Shown: piece by piece, positions 33,378 through 43,307 of the stretch
How the letters are laid out: each line of letters opens with the position of its first letter
Numbering within the stretch: position 1 is the first letter of the stretch
From: Absidia repens
Taxonomy: Eukaryota; Mucoromycota; Mucoromycetes; Mucorales; Cunninghamellaceae
Assembly: GCA_002105175.1 (NCBI GenBank)
Contig: MCGE01000044.1
Span: 1-64,000 of the forward strand
DNA length: 64,000 nucleotides
Direction: 5' to 3'
Translations under genes and position numbers: made by a program
The notes under the pieces: generated by a model
Database searches by the model: none
What the model was told of the DNA's origin: nothing
Seen by the model: the letters and a program-made list of their open reading frames with translations, nothing else

Positions 33378-34614
33378 CTGGTGCTGGCAATGTGAGGGAA
33401 TATGATTCTTATGGTGGCTCCCCATTAGATGATCGTCTGGCGCACTTATCAGAATGGGGCACCGATCACAGGAACAACGTTGCGGAACAGCATATGGACG
33501 ACGGTAATACTGGTTTGGATCATTTGGATGATGATGGCGACGTTGGCTCTCAACTAGACGGTCGTCTCGATCACTTACTGGAATGGAACTCGAATGCCAA
33601 TGAACACATGGACGATGGTGATGATGATTTTTCTCAACAGGGCGAGCATGAGGACGACTACGTATCAGGATGGGACTCCAGTCATCCTATAGCCTACCGT
33701 GATATTTCTCAACCAGACAACATCGACATTGTACCTGGAGGATGGGACAGCAACCAACGTGAAGATTATGATGACTTGTTAGCGGAAGAAGAAGGTTGGA
33801 TGCAAGACAGAAGCCAGTTTCCTTGGCACTGGGTGGGCATTAGAGGCGGTACCAATGACCAAGGTAAGTGATCCCGCCTTCCTCCCCCCCTCACTCTATC
33901 ACGGTATGTACCAATTCATATATATAATATTCTCTAGATCAAGGTGTTTCGTCATTGCTGCAGGACGGCGCCTCAGGACAAGGCGATACACGAAGCATGA
34001 ATGATGGCGATACCAAAACAACACCCCCGATCTTCAACAACCTTGAACCAACAGTCCTCTATGCCCCTACCAACTCAGATATCCCCTATGTTTTTGAACC
34101 CACTGGCCCCGCACCGCCGGCTACTCCTCCGTTGACAGACTATTTGATGATCACCAGCAAAAAAGATGCCTACTTGTTACATCCGACAAACCGGCAGGGG
34201 CAGTGGACGATGGCGACGGTGCAGCGTGAACGACGTGTGGTCAGCCGAGCCGATGCACGTACGGCGTTTGTGTTGGATATGATGGAACGACTCAGCTTTG
34301 TGGAATGGATCCCTGACCTGGAACTATGTGTGGTGGCGTCGCAAAAAGGGTGCGTGGCCCTGATGCGTGTTCTTCAGGTCCAAATACACCACCAACAAAC
34401 ATGTTTATTCAATCATGAAAAGTACATTCCCTTGCATGGATTACAAAACTCGGTCCTTTATGGTATGACGGTTCATCGGCTGCCCTCTGAACAGCAACAA
34501 CAGCAGCACCCAGTGTATCAACTCTCATTGCTTTATCTGGATGGTACCATGCGTTCTTATAGACTCTCCAAACCCAGTCGCACCTCTCTCCTAGATTTAT
34601 CTTCTATCCTATGA
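31485..34614 (+). CDS. CRT10-like WD-repeat protein with large acidic insert
   Basis: Seven exons (31485-31547, 31609-31659, 31722-31773, 31840-31928, 32009-32547, 32635-33863, 33938-34614) join in frame to 899 residues. WD-like elements are visible: GEILTAVGDNGEIFAWNTHD, STWGIAMHVDGLIAVSANNH and HNIPCVDFDSSGRFLASGSI with the following MTCRLWDL. After LWGIKFIP the protein enters about 330 residues dominated by Asp/Glu (residues about 330-680), then a structured end with TDYLMITSKKDAYLLHP, MERLSFVEWIPDLELCVVAS and YGMTVHRLP. This architecture matches fungal CRT10 proteins, in yeast a regulator of ribonucleotide-reductase gene expression and a proposed Rtt101 ligase adaptor. Equivalent function here is inferred. 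Most of the acidic region lies in one 1.2-kb exon. Confidence 0.78.
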
Positions 34615-34863
34615 ACACCTCCCTTTATCCCCCCTTCTTTTTTTTTTTTTTTTTTCTTGTATATATGTATATATTTATATGTCACACTTCTTTTTTTTTG
34701 GTTGGTTGTACGTAGCTTTTTTGATGATTTTTGTAATGCACTTCTTCTAATAAAAACATTGAAACTCAGACTTGATTTCCAGTGGCTTAAGCTTGGGCGG
34801 GTCTTTTTTTTCGCATCTCTTTTCTTCTTCAACAATAGACACACACACAACTTAATATATATC

Positions 34864-36023
34864 ATGGTAAGCGATTGATCCTTCACCCCCTTTTGTTATG
34901 AACACACGAAGACAAAAAGAAACTCACCTTTATGTATTTGTATAGTCAAGGCTAGAATTATTGACACCTGAAGGTAAAACAACCACTTTACCCCACTTTT
35001 TTGTGAAAAAGCAAACATCACATACTGAAAAAGAAACATGTTCTTTTTAAATAGGTTTACGTATCGATGGTCGCCGAGCGAACGAATTACGCAAAATCAC
35101 CGCGAAAACATCAGTCTTCAGTCAAGCGGATGGATCGGCATATATCGAACAAGGCAACACAAAGTGTCTGGTGGCAGTGTATGGTCCTCGTGAAGCTCGA
35201 CATCGACAACAAACATTAGCAGATCGTGCCATCATCAATGTGGAATTTAACGTGGCGCCTTTTAGTACCAGTGAACGACAAAAACGATCAAAATCAGACA
35301 AGTAGGTTTCTTTTTCTCTCTCTCTCTGTCTCTTTGTCGATATACTTTATACTAATCTCTCCCCCTCCCCCTTTTTTTTTTTTGTTGTGCATTGGTAGGC
35401 GGTCGCTCGAATTGGCTACCTTTATTCGTCAAACCTTCGAACCCGTGATCCAAACCAACCAATTCCCAAGATCTCAAATTGACGTGTATATTCAAATATT
35501 CCAACATGATGGCGGTGTGCTCCAATGTTGTATCAATGCGACTACAATGGCTTTGATCGACGCTGGCATCCCCATGATGGATTTTGTGTGTGCTTGTTCC
35601 GCTGGGTGTATTGATAAAGTGCCTGTGTTAGGTAAGCGCATCCGTTTTCATTCACTTGGAACCCCTTTACTAAATGTTTGTTTTTTTATAGATTTGAATA
35701 ATTTAGAAGAATCATCGGATACACCGGAATTGACTTTGGCCATCTTACCACGAACAGGCAAAGTGAATTTGGTGGAGGTAAGAACCCCCTAAAAAAAAAG
35801 AGGTGATGATCATGGGTAATTGAAAATAAAAGTGTGATGATTTAACCCTGTCCTTTTTTTTTTTTTTTTTTTTTTTTTTTGTTAGTTGGAATCTCGTTTG
35901 CATATTGAACAATTGGAAAGCGTGACGGATTTGGCAAAGGATGGCTGTCTACAAGTGCATGAATTATTAAACAAGGTGATTCGACAAAACATGGATCATT
36001 TTATCAGTCGAATGAAATCCTAG
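34864..36023 (+). CDS. RRP41: Exosome complex RNase PH-like subunit RRP41
   Basis: Six exons (34864-34866, 34946-34973, 35055-35301, 35399-35631, 35692-35777, 35886-36023) give 244 residues, as expected (yeast Ski6/Rrp41 246). The N-terminus MSRLELLTPEGLRIDGRR is diagnostic. The RNase PH fold follows with GSAYIEQGNTKCLVAVYGPR, AIINVEFNVAPFS, RSQIDVYIQIFQHDGGVLQC, MDFVCACSAGC and ELTLAILPRTGKVNLVE. Rrp41 pairs with Rrp45 in the ring of the RNA exosome, which processes and degrades RNA 3' to 5' in nucleus and cytoplasm; the eukaryotic ring has lost catalysis. The coding part of exon 1 is only the ATG, split from codon 2 by a 79-bp intron. The second intron-bounded exon is only 28 nt. Confidence 0.94.
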
Positions 36024-36589
36024 TTATCCTTTAGTTATAGATAGTTGATCATTCTTCAATAAAAAAAGACCATCATTGTTATCATTATCATTATTATTTA
36101 TTTTGTCTGATTATCTATTTTGGATGAGGGACGGGATCTATAGAAAAACTGGGACCCGTTTGAGTGTATGAAAAAATAGTGGGTGCATCAAGGGAACGTT
36201 GTGTTTTTAGGAAATGATTGGCAAAACGGGATGTAAAAGAGCCCAGGAAAAAACACGTGTCGCTCGAGCCTTTTTCAACAATATTGGCTTGGGGGGCGGA
36301 TGCTGAGCGGCGATATTTTGTAGGAAGGGAGTGGGGTTTTAGTTCTCCATTATTTAATTATTGTAGTCTATTGAACTTGATATGTCGTTGTCGCATAAAA
36401 CATCAACATCGATCTAGCGCTCTTTTTTTTTTGTAACAAGCATACCATGTACTGTAGACATCCCCTTAGGGAGAGAGACGCCCGATCGGAGTGTTGCTAT
36501 GCATATATCTGACATATCCTCTGCTCTATAACGTCGTACAAATAAACTAGTTTTGATGTCATCTCATTTAAAGAGGGAGGCTTGGAGCA

Positions 36590-36622
<33 letters not shown>

Positions 36623-36645
36623 GTCCTGTCTGTTTTCTTGTAGAT

Positions 36646-38322
36646 ATGATAAGCCATATATTAGAATCTGATAAAGCACCAAAGGAACATAGCTCCAGAT
36701 GGATTCGTGACCTGAAAGCTTACCCCGACCATTTGCGGTAAGTATCATACACACACACAGAAAATATACGGGGAGTACTGACTCAATATTTTCTATCTAT
36801 ATATTTTCAAAAAAAAAAAAAGTGTTCGTGGCTCGGTAAGGCAGGAAAAAAAAAGTAGTGTGGACTGTCGACAACTTTAATACTAAGTTGAACCCTGTTT
36901 CTCTCCGTAGGTTGTTCCTGATATTTTTCCTCTGGTTATTTTGACCACAGCCTATGGCTATGTGATAGCTCATGCCTTCAATCTTGGGTTTGACTATATT
37001 GCCATTAGCAATTCCGTGGGTAAGACACACACACACACATACCTTAAAAAAAATCTGGCGCGGTGGACTCGGTCTAATTTTTTTTTTTTTTTTTTCTAAA
37101 AAAAAAATAGTTCCAGCGCTGAGTGTGGTGTTGGGTCTGTTGCTTGCTTTCCGAGCCAACACATCTTATGCCAGATACTACGAAGGACGACAATTATGGG
37201 AAGCCCTGACAAGCAATGCGCGGAACCTGTCCCGGTTGGTATGGCTTTCGATTCCCGAACGCACACAAAATGATCACCTGGAAAAGATGCGATGCATGAA
37301 GTTGATTTTGGCGTTTGCTGTCGCCACCAAGCATCACCTGCGTCATGAGTACGGCGTTGATTATTATGATTTGGATTATCTTCTCCCACCGCACTGGATC
37401 CCTGCAGCCACGGCCGACGATGAAAATAATGATGATCAAGTCAACAACATGCATCTTTTAGCACCCGGATTTTTCCTTGACGATGATTCCACCACCACCA
37501 CCACCACACGCGATCGTGGCATCAAGCCTGCGAAAAAACTCGATCGTGAAATTAGCAAAATGCAACGTTACGGTGGGGATGATCCTTTGGATAAAGTCAA
37601 TCTCCCCATGCACTACAACGACATCAACAACAGTGACAACACCATTAACAATAACAGCGGTGCCGGCGAATCTTCAGCAACAACATGCTCCTCTTCCGCC
37701 TCGTCCATTAAATCGAACGCTTCCTCGAAAAAGAAAAAGCACCATCATCCTCACCTTCATAATGTCTTTTCAAGCGATGAAGATTTACCGGACGAAGTGA
37801 TGCAAGCCAACATGTCCTTACCCTTGGAAATCATTTTCAGAGTCAGTTTATACTTTGAACAGGCCAAAAAGAGTGGAAAAGTGGATGCGATTTTCTCGAG
37901 TGTGATGATTTCACATATGAACTCATTGAATGATTGTTTGGCTGGCCTTGAACGATTGGTTGATACACCTATTCCACGCGCATACAATATTCATTTGAAA
38001 CAATCCTTATGGCTTTATCTTCTTGTCATGCCATTCACCATTGTGGCCGATTTGGGTTGGTGGTTGGTACCAACGGTGGTCATCAATTCGTTTATTTTAT
38101 ATGGTATTGATGCCATTGGTGCCCAGATTGGTAATAATATATAGACATGTGTGTGTGTGTGTGTGTGTTTATGCAAACAAACTTAACTTTTTTTTTTTTT
38201 GTTCAATAGAAAATCCTTTTGGTTATAATGGAAATGACTTGCCATTGAATCAATTTTGTGATCAAATCCGTAAAGAAATTGAATTCATTGTTCACCATAT
38301 ACCTTGCGAAATTGTCGCTTGA
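36646..38322 (+). CDS. Bestrophin-like chloride-channel family protein
   Basis: Five exons (36646-36737, 36823-36835, 36911-37019, 37111-38130, 38210-38322) give 448 residues. The 13-nt second exon is needed to keep frame and supplies VRGS of the family motif RGSVVPDIFP. Other hallmarks: first helix ILTTAYGYVIAHAFN, SVVLGLLLAFRANTSYARYY with GRQLWE, WLYLLVMPFTIVADLGWWLV, VINSFILYGIDAIGAQI and the terminal signature ENPFGYNGNDLPLNQFC. Members of the bestrophin/UPF0187 family form pentameric anion channels; fungal members are poorly studied. An insert of about 130 residues, rich in Asp, Asn, Ser and Lys, lies between helices 2 and 3, probably a cytosolic loop. The start is the first ATG in the exon after a T-run; a further 5' exon cannot be excluded. 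Confidence 0.88.
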
Positions 38323-38700
38323 TTCTCCCCATCTCCCATTCCCTTCCCGATGTCAATAAAAATAAAAATAAAAAGTATGTGCAGAACATCACTTTTTTTT
38401 CTTTTTTTTTCCCCTTCAATGACCTCTTTATATGATTATCCTATTTTTTTATTAAGGCTTTTTTTTTTTTGTTTTGATGTCATTTTCAACAATATTATCC
38501 CTAGTAGTCATAGTTGATAAGCCAGCGTGTAGGATGGGCGAATTACAGGCTTTCCGGTTGATATTTAGACATTTTTTTTTGTTTTTTTTTTAGACGAAAA
38601 TAAACGCTCTGGCGCTCCGCTGGAGCTTTTGGAAATCTTTCGATTTACTGGGTGTCACAGTTTTTTATTAAAGTGTGGGTTTCGATGGGATAGGATTAAA

Positions 38701-38910
38701 GCCTCCGCCATTTCGCACTTTGGTGGGCAGCCCCTTGGGGCCCGACCGTCGTGCTCAGCGCGTCGTCAATGGGTTCTTTTTTGTATGCTGAAAAGAAAAA
38801 AAATTAGTGAAGGGATAAGGGCCTCCACCATTTCGCACTATGGTGGGCAGCCCCTTGGGGCCCAACCGTCGTGCTCAGCGCGCCGTCAATGGGTTTTTTG
38901 TGTGCTGAAA
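38701..38910. repeat. GC-rich tandem repeat, 120-bp period
   Basis: Unit 1 starts at 38701 and unit 2 at 38821. Over the 90 bases present in both they differ at only a few positions. Shared blocks include CATTTCGCACT, GGTGGGCAGCCCCTTGGGG, CCGTCGTGCTCAGCGCG and GTCAATGGGTT. The CCCCTTGGGG palindrome is perfectly kept. Base composition is far more GC-rich than the flanks. Confidence 0.85.
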
Positions 38911-39204
38911 TAATAGCTTCCTTGAAATGCGTCGGAGAGATTAGAGTTTGATTATGTAGTGGTTGCAACTGCCTTTCCACTGGAAGATAAAACGAATTAT
39001 GCTATATGGTAATTATGGCGATTGCCCGTTTATTTGATTTTTATTTGATTTTTTGACAAAAAAAAAGTGGATAATTCAGGCTCCGCATTTTGCTTTCTAT
39101 TTTTTTTTTTGGTCCCCTTTTTTTTACCTCTCTTTTTCTTTCTTTTTTATTTTTTTCCTTCATGATAGTCTGAATGATATGATGGCAAGGCTCATGGGGG
39201 AACT

Positions 39205-39385
39205 GGTGATCTAGGATTAGTGTTAGAACTTGAATTAGGGGCGTTTTAAAAAACGCAAAACAAACATCATGGGGAAACGCTTTCATTTTGGATGAAGGAT
39301 TTGGGAACGACAGTAGATTAGCACTCATTAGTTTAGTAATAGTTTGTCATTGTTTATATCTACGACTGAATAAATATGTTCTTTT
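39205..39385 (+). repeat. Dispersed repeat, copy F
   Basis: It carries GGTGATCTAGGATTAGTGTT, TTGAATTAGGGGCGTTTTAA, CATGGGGAAACGCTTTCATT, GATTTGGGA and a GAATAAATATGTTC tail. A T/C-rich tract precedes it, as with copies A and E. Confidence 0.75.
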
Positions 39386-39656
39386 TATTATATTTAGTAT
39401 CTCTGTTGTACGTTTACATTATGAGCTTCATTGAATGTGTATTACATATGCATAGAAAAAAAAAAAGTGCGTCTACAGTATATATATATGAAAAAGGAAC
39501 GGATTGGGTATTATGGAGACTTTTTCCACCAACTCTATAAGTTTGTGCGTAGAAATGAAAACAGTGAGGCATTTGTATAAAAAAACAGCTATTACAGTGT
39601 ATTTTGTTGTGGTGGCATATATCGAAGAGCAAAGTTGAGAATACTGTAGAAAAATT

Positions 39657-39800
39657 ATGTAGCTACTGGGTGGCAGGGCATTTCTGAAGTGTGGGTTTTG
39701 CTGGGATGGGATGGAAGACTCTGTGATTTGGCACTGTGGGTGGGCAGTGATTGAGAAAAAAATGATGAACGGCTCCTATGGTGGGCAGAGCGTAGGGCTC
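39657..39800. repeat. Diverged third copy of the GC-rich repeat
   Basis: Starts with CTACTGGGTGGCAGGG, matching TACTGGGTGTCACAG upstream of unit 1 (38646), then AAGTGTGGGTTT, GATGGGATGG, TTGGCACTGTGGGTGGGCAG and a second GGTGGGCAG. It shows that the tandem unit originally included about 55 more upstream bases. Confidence 0.6.
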
Positions 39801-39824
39801 TTAATTTGGTCCCGTCCCGATTAT

Positions 39825-39940
39825 GGTATTGAGAAAAAGTCCTCAATACCTGGTACCGATCAGTACCAATACCTACTAATGGTATTGTCTCGCTAAGGTT
39901 TTGGTATTGTTAATCCCGCTAAGAGGTATTGATCAATACC
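39825..39940. repeat. Cluster of seven GGTATTG heptamers in both orientations
   Basis: GGTATTG occurs at 39825, 39881, 39903 and 39925. Its complement CAATACC occurs at 39844, 39867 and 39934. The last pair forms a perfect 16-bp palindrome at 39925-39940. GGTACC and GATC palindromes lie inside the cluster (39852-39862). Confidence 0.85.
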
Positions 39941-40992
39941 AATACTCCTCATTTAGGATTGTTAAGTCCTCCTGATGATGAACATTCGTCTACATAGCTT
40001 TGTTATTCCTCCTGCGCGTAGCTTACTTGAAACAATCCCCTCTTTAGATTTTAGACTGTTCTATTTTTTTTTACTCGAAATAAATTAGACATTATTATTT
40101 ATACAGTATTGTTATATTATTAAATGGGATAGGACTTGTTATCAAGTATTGTGAAACTTTTGGATCATTCTTTATTTCTATTCAAATGTATTGTCTTATT
40201 TATACTGATGTGATGGTATGTGGGCATGTAAAATTAGGGGTAACGAATATGATAGGAATTCGTGTAGTGGGCATTCGGGATCTGAATTACGTATTATTGA
40301 ATGATCGCATGTGCATGAACGAAGGTATAGGGATAAGTGTAGGGTTAAATATAAATGTATATACATGAAAAGATGTATGGTAGATGGAATGATAGGTGAA
40401 TCTGTTGGTATACAACATTAACCACATCCCTAATAAAATGGTGATTGATTCACATCAAATAAAAGTACTCAATATTCTTATTCTATTTTCGACTTTCTAT
40501 TTTTTTTTATTTCATATGATAACAGAATATCCATTAACCCGAGTTACTTTCTAACAAAAAACACAATAACATATATTGTGTTTTACCACTAGTCCATGCA
40601 CATATTTAACTATCTTGTGAAATGGCAATCTATATCATTTTATTAAAAAGAACAACTATTAAAAATCAATTACTAAAATTAGTAATACCATTCAGGCCTT
40701 TAATTTCCGTCCATTAAAATCTTCTAATATTGTTAGTCCATCCAAGAACGTGTACCAAACAAACATAATCATCTACTTCACTATATCGAAGATACCTCTA
40801 ATAAGTTTGATGAATATATAAACATTCCAAGAAACGCAAGATTTACAATCATAAACTTGATGAAATTTCAGTCAAGCCAAAAACGAAGGAAGGAACAGTC
40901 AAAACAAAAATGGTCATTACACAGGCTTCGGAGCTTAAAGCGGTGAAAACATTTTTGGGCTCCGCTCGCACTGCCCCCTGGGTCATTTTGGC

Positions 40993-41029
40993 AAAAGCGC
41001 GGCGTAGCCGCGCCTCTCCCGGCGCTTTT
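40993..41029. repeat. GC-rich nested inverted repeat
   Basis: GCGCGGC (40997-41003) and GCCGCGC (41007-41013) form a perfect 7-bp stem with a GTA loop. An alternative outer pairing of AAAAGCGC with GCGCTTTT (41022-41029) spans the same region. It sits in AT-rich, non-coding DNA. Confidence 0.75.
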
Positions 41030-41120
41030 TTAGCGGTATGGAGGGGTATTTCTGTGTGTGTATGGGGAAAAAAAAAAAAAATGGTATGAGTAGAAGGAGT
41101 ATGTGACTAGAAAGCGGATC

Positions 41121-41824
41121 CAAGCAAACGTGGATGTCCAAGTATGTGTGTGGTTGAATGGTGGGCAATAATGTAGTATGGCTGTAGGCTTTAGCTGTGA
41201 GCTTATAGGCGTAAACTTTAGAGCATTGTGCAATTAATTGTATGAGAGATGGATGGATGGTTTGGTGGCAAAAAATGATTGTATAATATTTCTAAAGATG
41301 CATGGAAAATTTGAAGTTGAACGGTTTCGTAGTTCGTTTTGTATAAAGCGAAGAAGAGTATATTGCAGGTTAATTGGATTTTGCAGGCTGTAAAGCCAGA
41401 TGGGTGTGAATTCAACCGCCGCCGCCGGCAGTCCCGGTAGACTATTCTGCATATTATTCTTTTATTGGTTTGGAAAGCCTATAGCGAAATTACTGCTTTT
41501 GGCAGGCTCCGCGGTCGAGCTATTCCCGATTTATTGAATTTTTAGGGGTGTGGCGGGCAGTTTTTGGGGTGAGTAAGGGGGATATTGGAAGAAACAAAAG
41601 GTAAAATGGTGAGGAGGTCAAGTGAATGTTGATGTTGATGTCCAAATAAAAATGTGTGTTTGAATGGCGGGCTATGGCTATAGCATAGATGGGGGTTATT
41701 ATGGCTGTAGGCTTTTAGCTGTGAGTTTATAGGCGTAAACTTTAGAGCATTGTACAATTAATTGTATGAGAGATGGATGGTTGGTTTGGTGGCAAAAAAT
41801 GATTGTATAATATTTTTAAAGAGA
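41121..41824. repeat. Pair of diverged direct repeats (about 180-205 bp)
   Basis: Copy 1 (41121-41299) and copy 2 (41619-41824) share GGCTGTAGGC, TTAGCTGTGAG, TTATAGGCGTAAACTTTAGA, CAATTAATTGTATGAGAGAT, GGTTTGGTGGCAAAAAATGA and TTGTATAATATTT. The 320-bp spacer encodes nothing recognisable. Both contain the CAATTAATTG palindrome. Confidence 0.8.
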
Positions 41825-41945
41825 TTTGGGATCACCATTAATTGGCTTTTGAAGCCATTAATAATTTAGTTCAGTGTTTAGTTTATTCATAGTTTTAATC
41901 TATATATGAATAAAACATGTGTCGTATTTGTCATCTGTCACTAAT
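41823..41945 (+). repeat. Dispersed repeat, 3' fragment G
   Basis: It begins GATTTGGGATCACCATTA, like GGATTTGGGGCCACCATTA in copy A, and ends in GAATAAAACATGTGTC. The upstream half of the repeat is absent, and the fragment abuts copy 2 of the direct repeat. Confidence 0.55.
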
Positions 41946-43307
41946 CATTTCCCACACTATCACACTTGTCATTCCTATACAGGTATAAAACACAGCCTCG
42001 AGTATCCACTACTTAGGCATATATACTTATATCTACAGATAACCAACTTTCCATAGCCTCAAATTACCATTCTTCGACCATATCCACAGCCACAACTAGC
42101 ACAGCCTTCTTTTCCCCATTTTATTCAATAAAAACCATATCTGTTATATCACTTATTTCTTATAACGTCTTCTTATTATTTTATCAAATATTACAACATG
42201 CTTCTTTCCACTTGGTTTAATAAAAAAAAAAGATATCGCATGGGTCTTTCTCTCATGACTTGTACAAAAGATCGCTTTGTATATCCATCCCCTCGTTTAG
42301 AGTAGTGTTGACAATTGTTGTGTTTCAATAACAGATGCTCCTTTTTTTTGACACCCTGTATGTAGAGTATATTATCTTCCATTTTACAACTTTTCCTTCA
42401 GATTAGAGTTAATTACAGTATTCTTCAGATCTCCATTTTGTTCTCCTTCAAGGTTCCTCCAAAAGATCCTGTTCTTGTTACACGGTAGCCTTCTTTAGCT
42501 TTAGTATAAGCCGAATATGCTTCAATAAAATATGCATGTTTTATTAGCCACCCTCGGTGTATTATTTGTATATTGACCAATGTCTCTAATATACCCGTTC
42601 ATTGAGTACCCTACTAAACCATGCTTTCTAGTTCACCTACTCGGAACTACTTTTCTCCGCAAAAGACTATGTGACTGGTTGTCAGTACAAGCTTACTTGC
42701 TATTAAAGATGGTCATATTACTGCTCGACCATAGTATGAGTGACTTTAATCGTGCTGTGTGTGTATCGTCACTGTCTCATAGAGCCCTTTGACACTGCTT
42801 CCTAGCTTCATTATGGTTCCTTCCCTGACCCCCTAAGGTTTAGCGGACTGGCTGGCAGTTTTTTAGATCACTTGATATGATACGTGGTCTCAATTCCCTC
42901 TCCACTGTTCATATGAATAAACCTAGACCGTGTCGCCAGCGTCACCTCCACTTGACCGGAACATAGTGTATATATCCAGCCAGCTCGTTTTCTTGTGTTG
43001 TTTTCACATTTTTACATTGGGTGTGGCCAAAAAAAAAGAAAGCTCAGGCTGACGCCAGTTGAGTCTAAAGGACCGCCGATCAAAATACGAGGGAGAGGTA
43101 TCTAATTTCATCAAAAAGCCACCTTTCAATATCCTCCTCCTCATCTATTCAGGGCACTTGCCAATGCTTTTTCAAGCGCTCCTATTTTTCAATCACCGAA
43201 TAGAAAAAAATGAGGAGCGAAAAACGCGGACTCAAATTTTTTTTTTTTTGTTTTTTTTTTTTTTTCTTCCTTCTCAAAACCCTTTTTGTGTCTATCCATC
43301 TATTATC

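Larger units (their letters stand above)
38323..43307. other. Gene-free repeat island
   Basis: About 5 kb without a supported gene, the longest such stretch in the window. It holds a 120-bp-period tandem repeat plus a diverged third copy, dispersed-repeat copy F and tail fragment G, a cluster of inverted heptamers, a GC-rich hairpin, and a pair of diverged direct repeats. Short GC-rich patches containing GGCTCCGC-like cores recur near 38620, 39081, 40956 and 41505 in otherwise AT-rich DNA. No transposase, reverse transcriptase or other mobile-element protein can be read. Confidence 0.65.

Noticed and set aside
36553..36645. Upstream in-frame extension of the bestrophin-like protein
   Set aside because: It reads through a T-run into poly-Phe and lies before a TTGTAG acceptor-like site. 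It is more likely leader or intron.
38629..38913. 95-codon frame across the GC-rich tandem repeat
   Set aside because: It merely reads the two 120-bp units (period divisible by three), and the diverged third copy does not keep the frame.
40983..41757. Minus-strand frames sharing NALKFTPI and SQLK
   Set aside because: The similarity comes from the direct DNA repeats. The frames are not of equal length, and the rest diverges without protein-level conservation.
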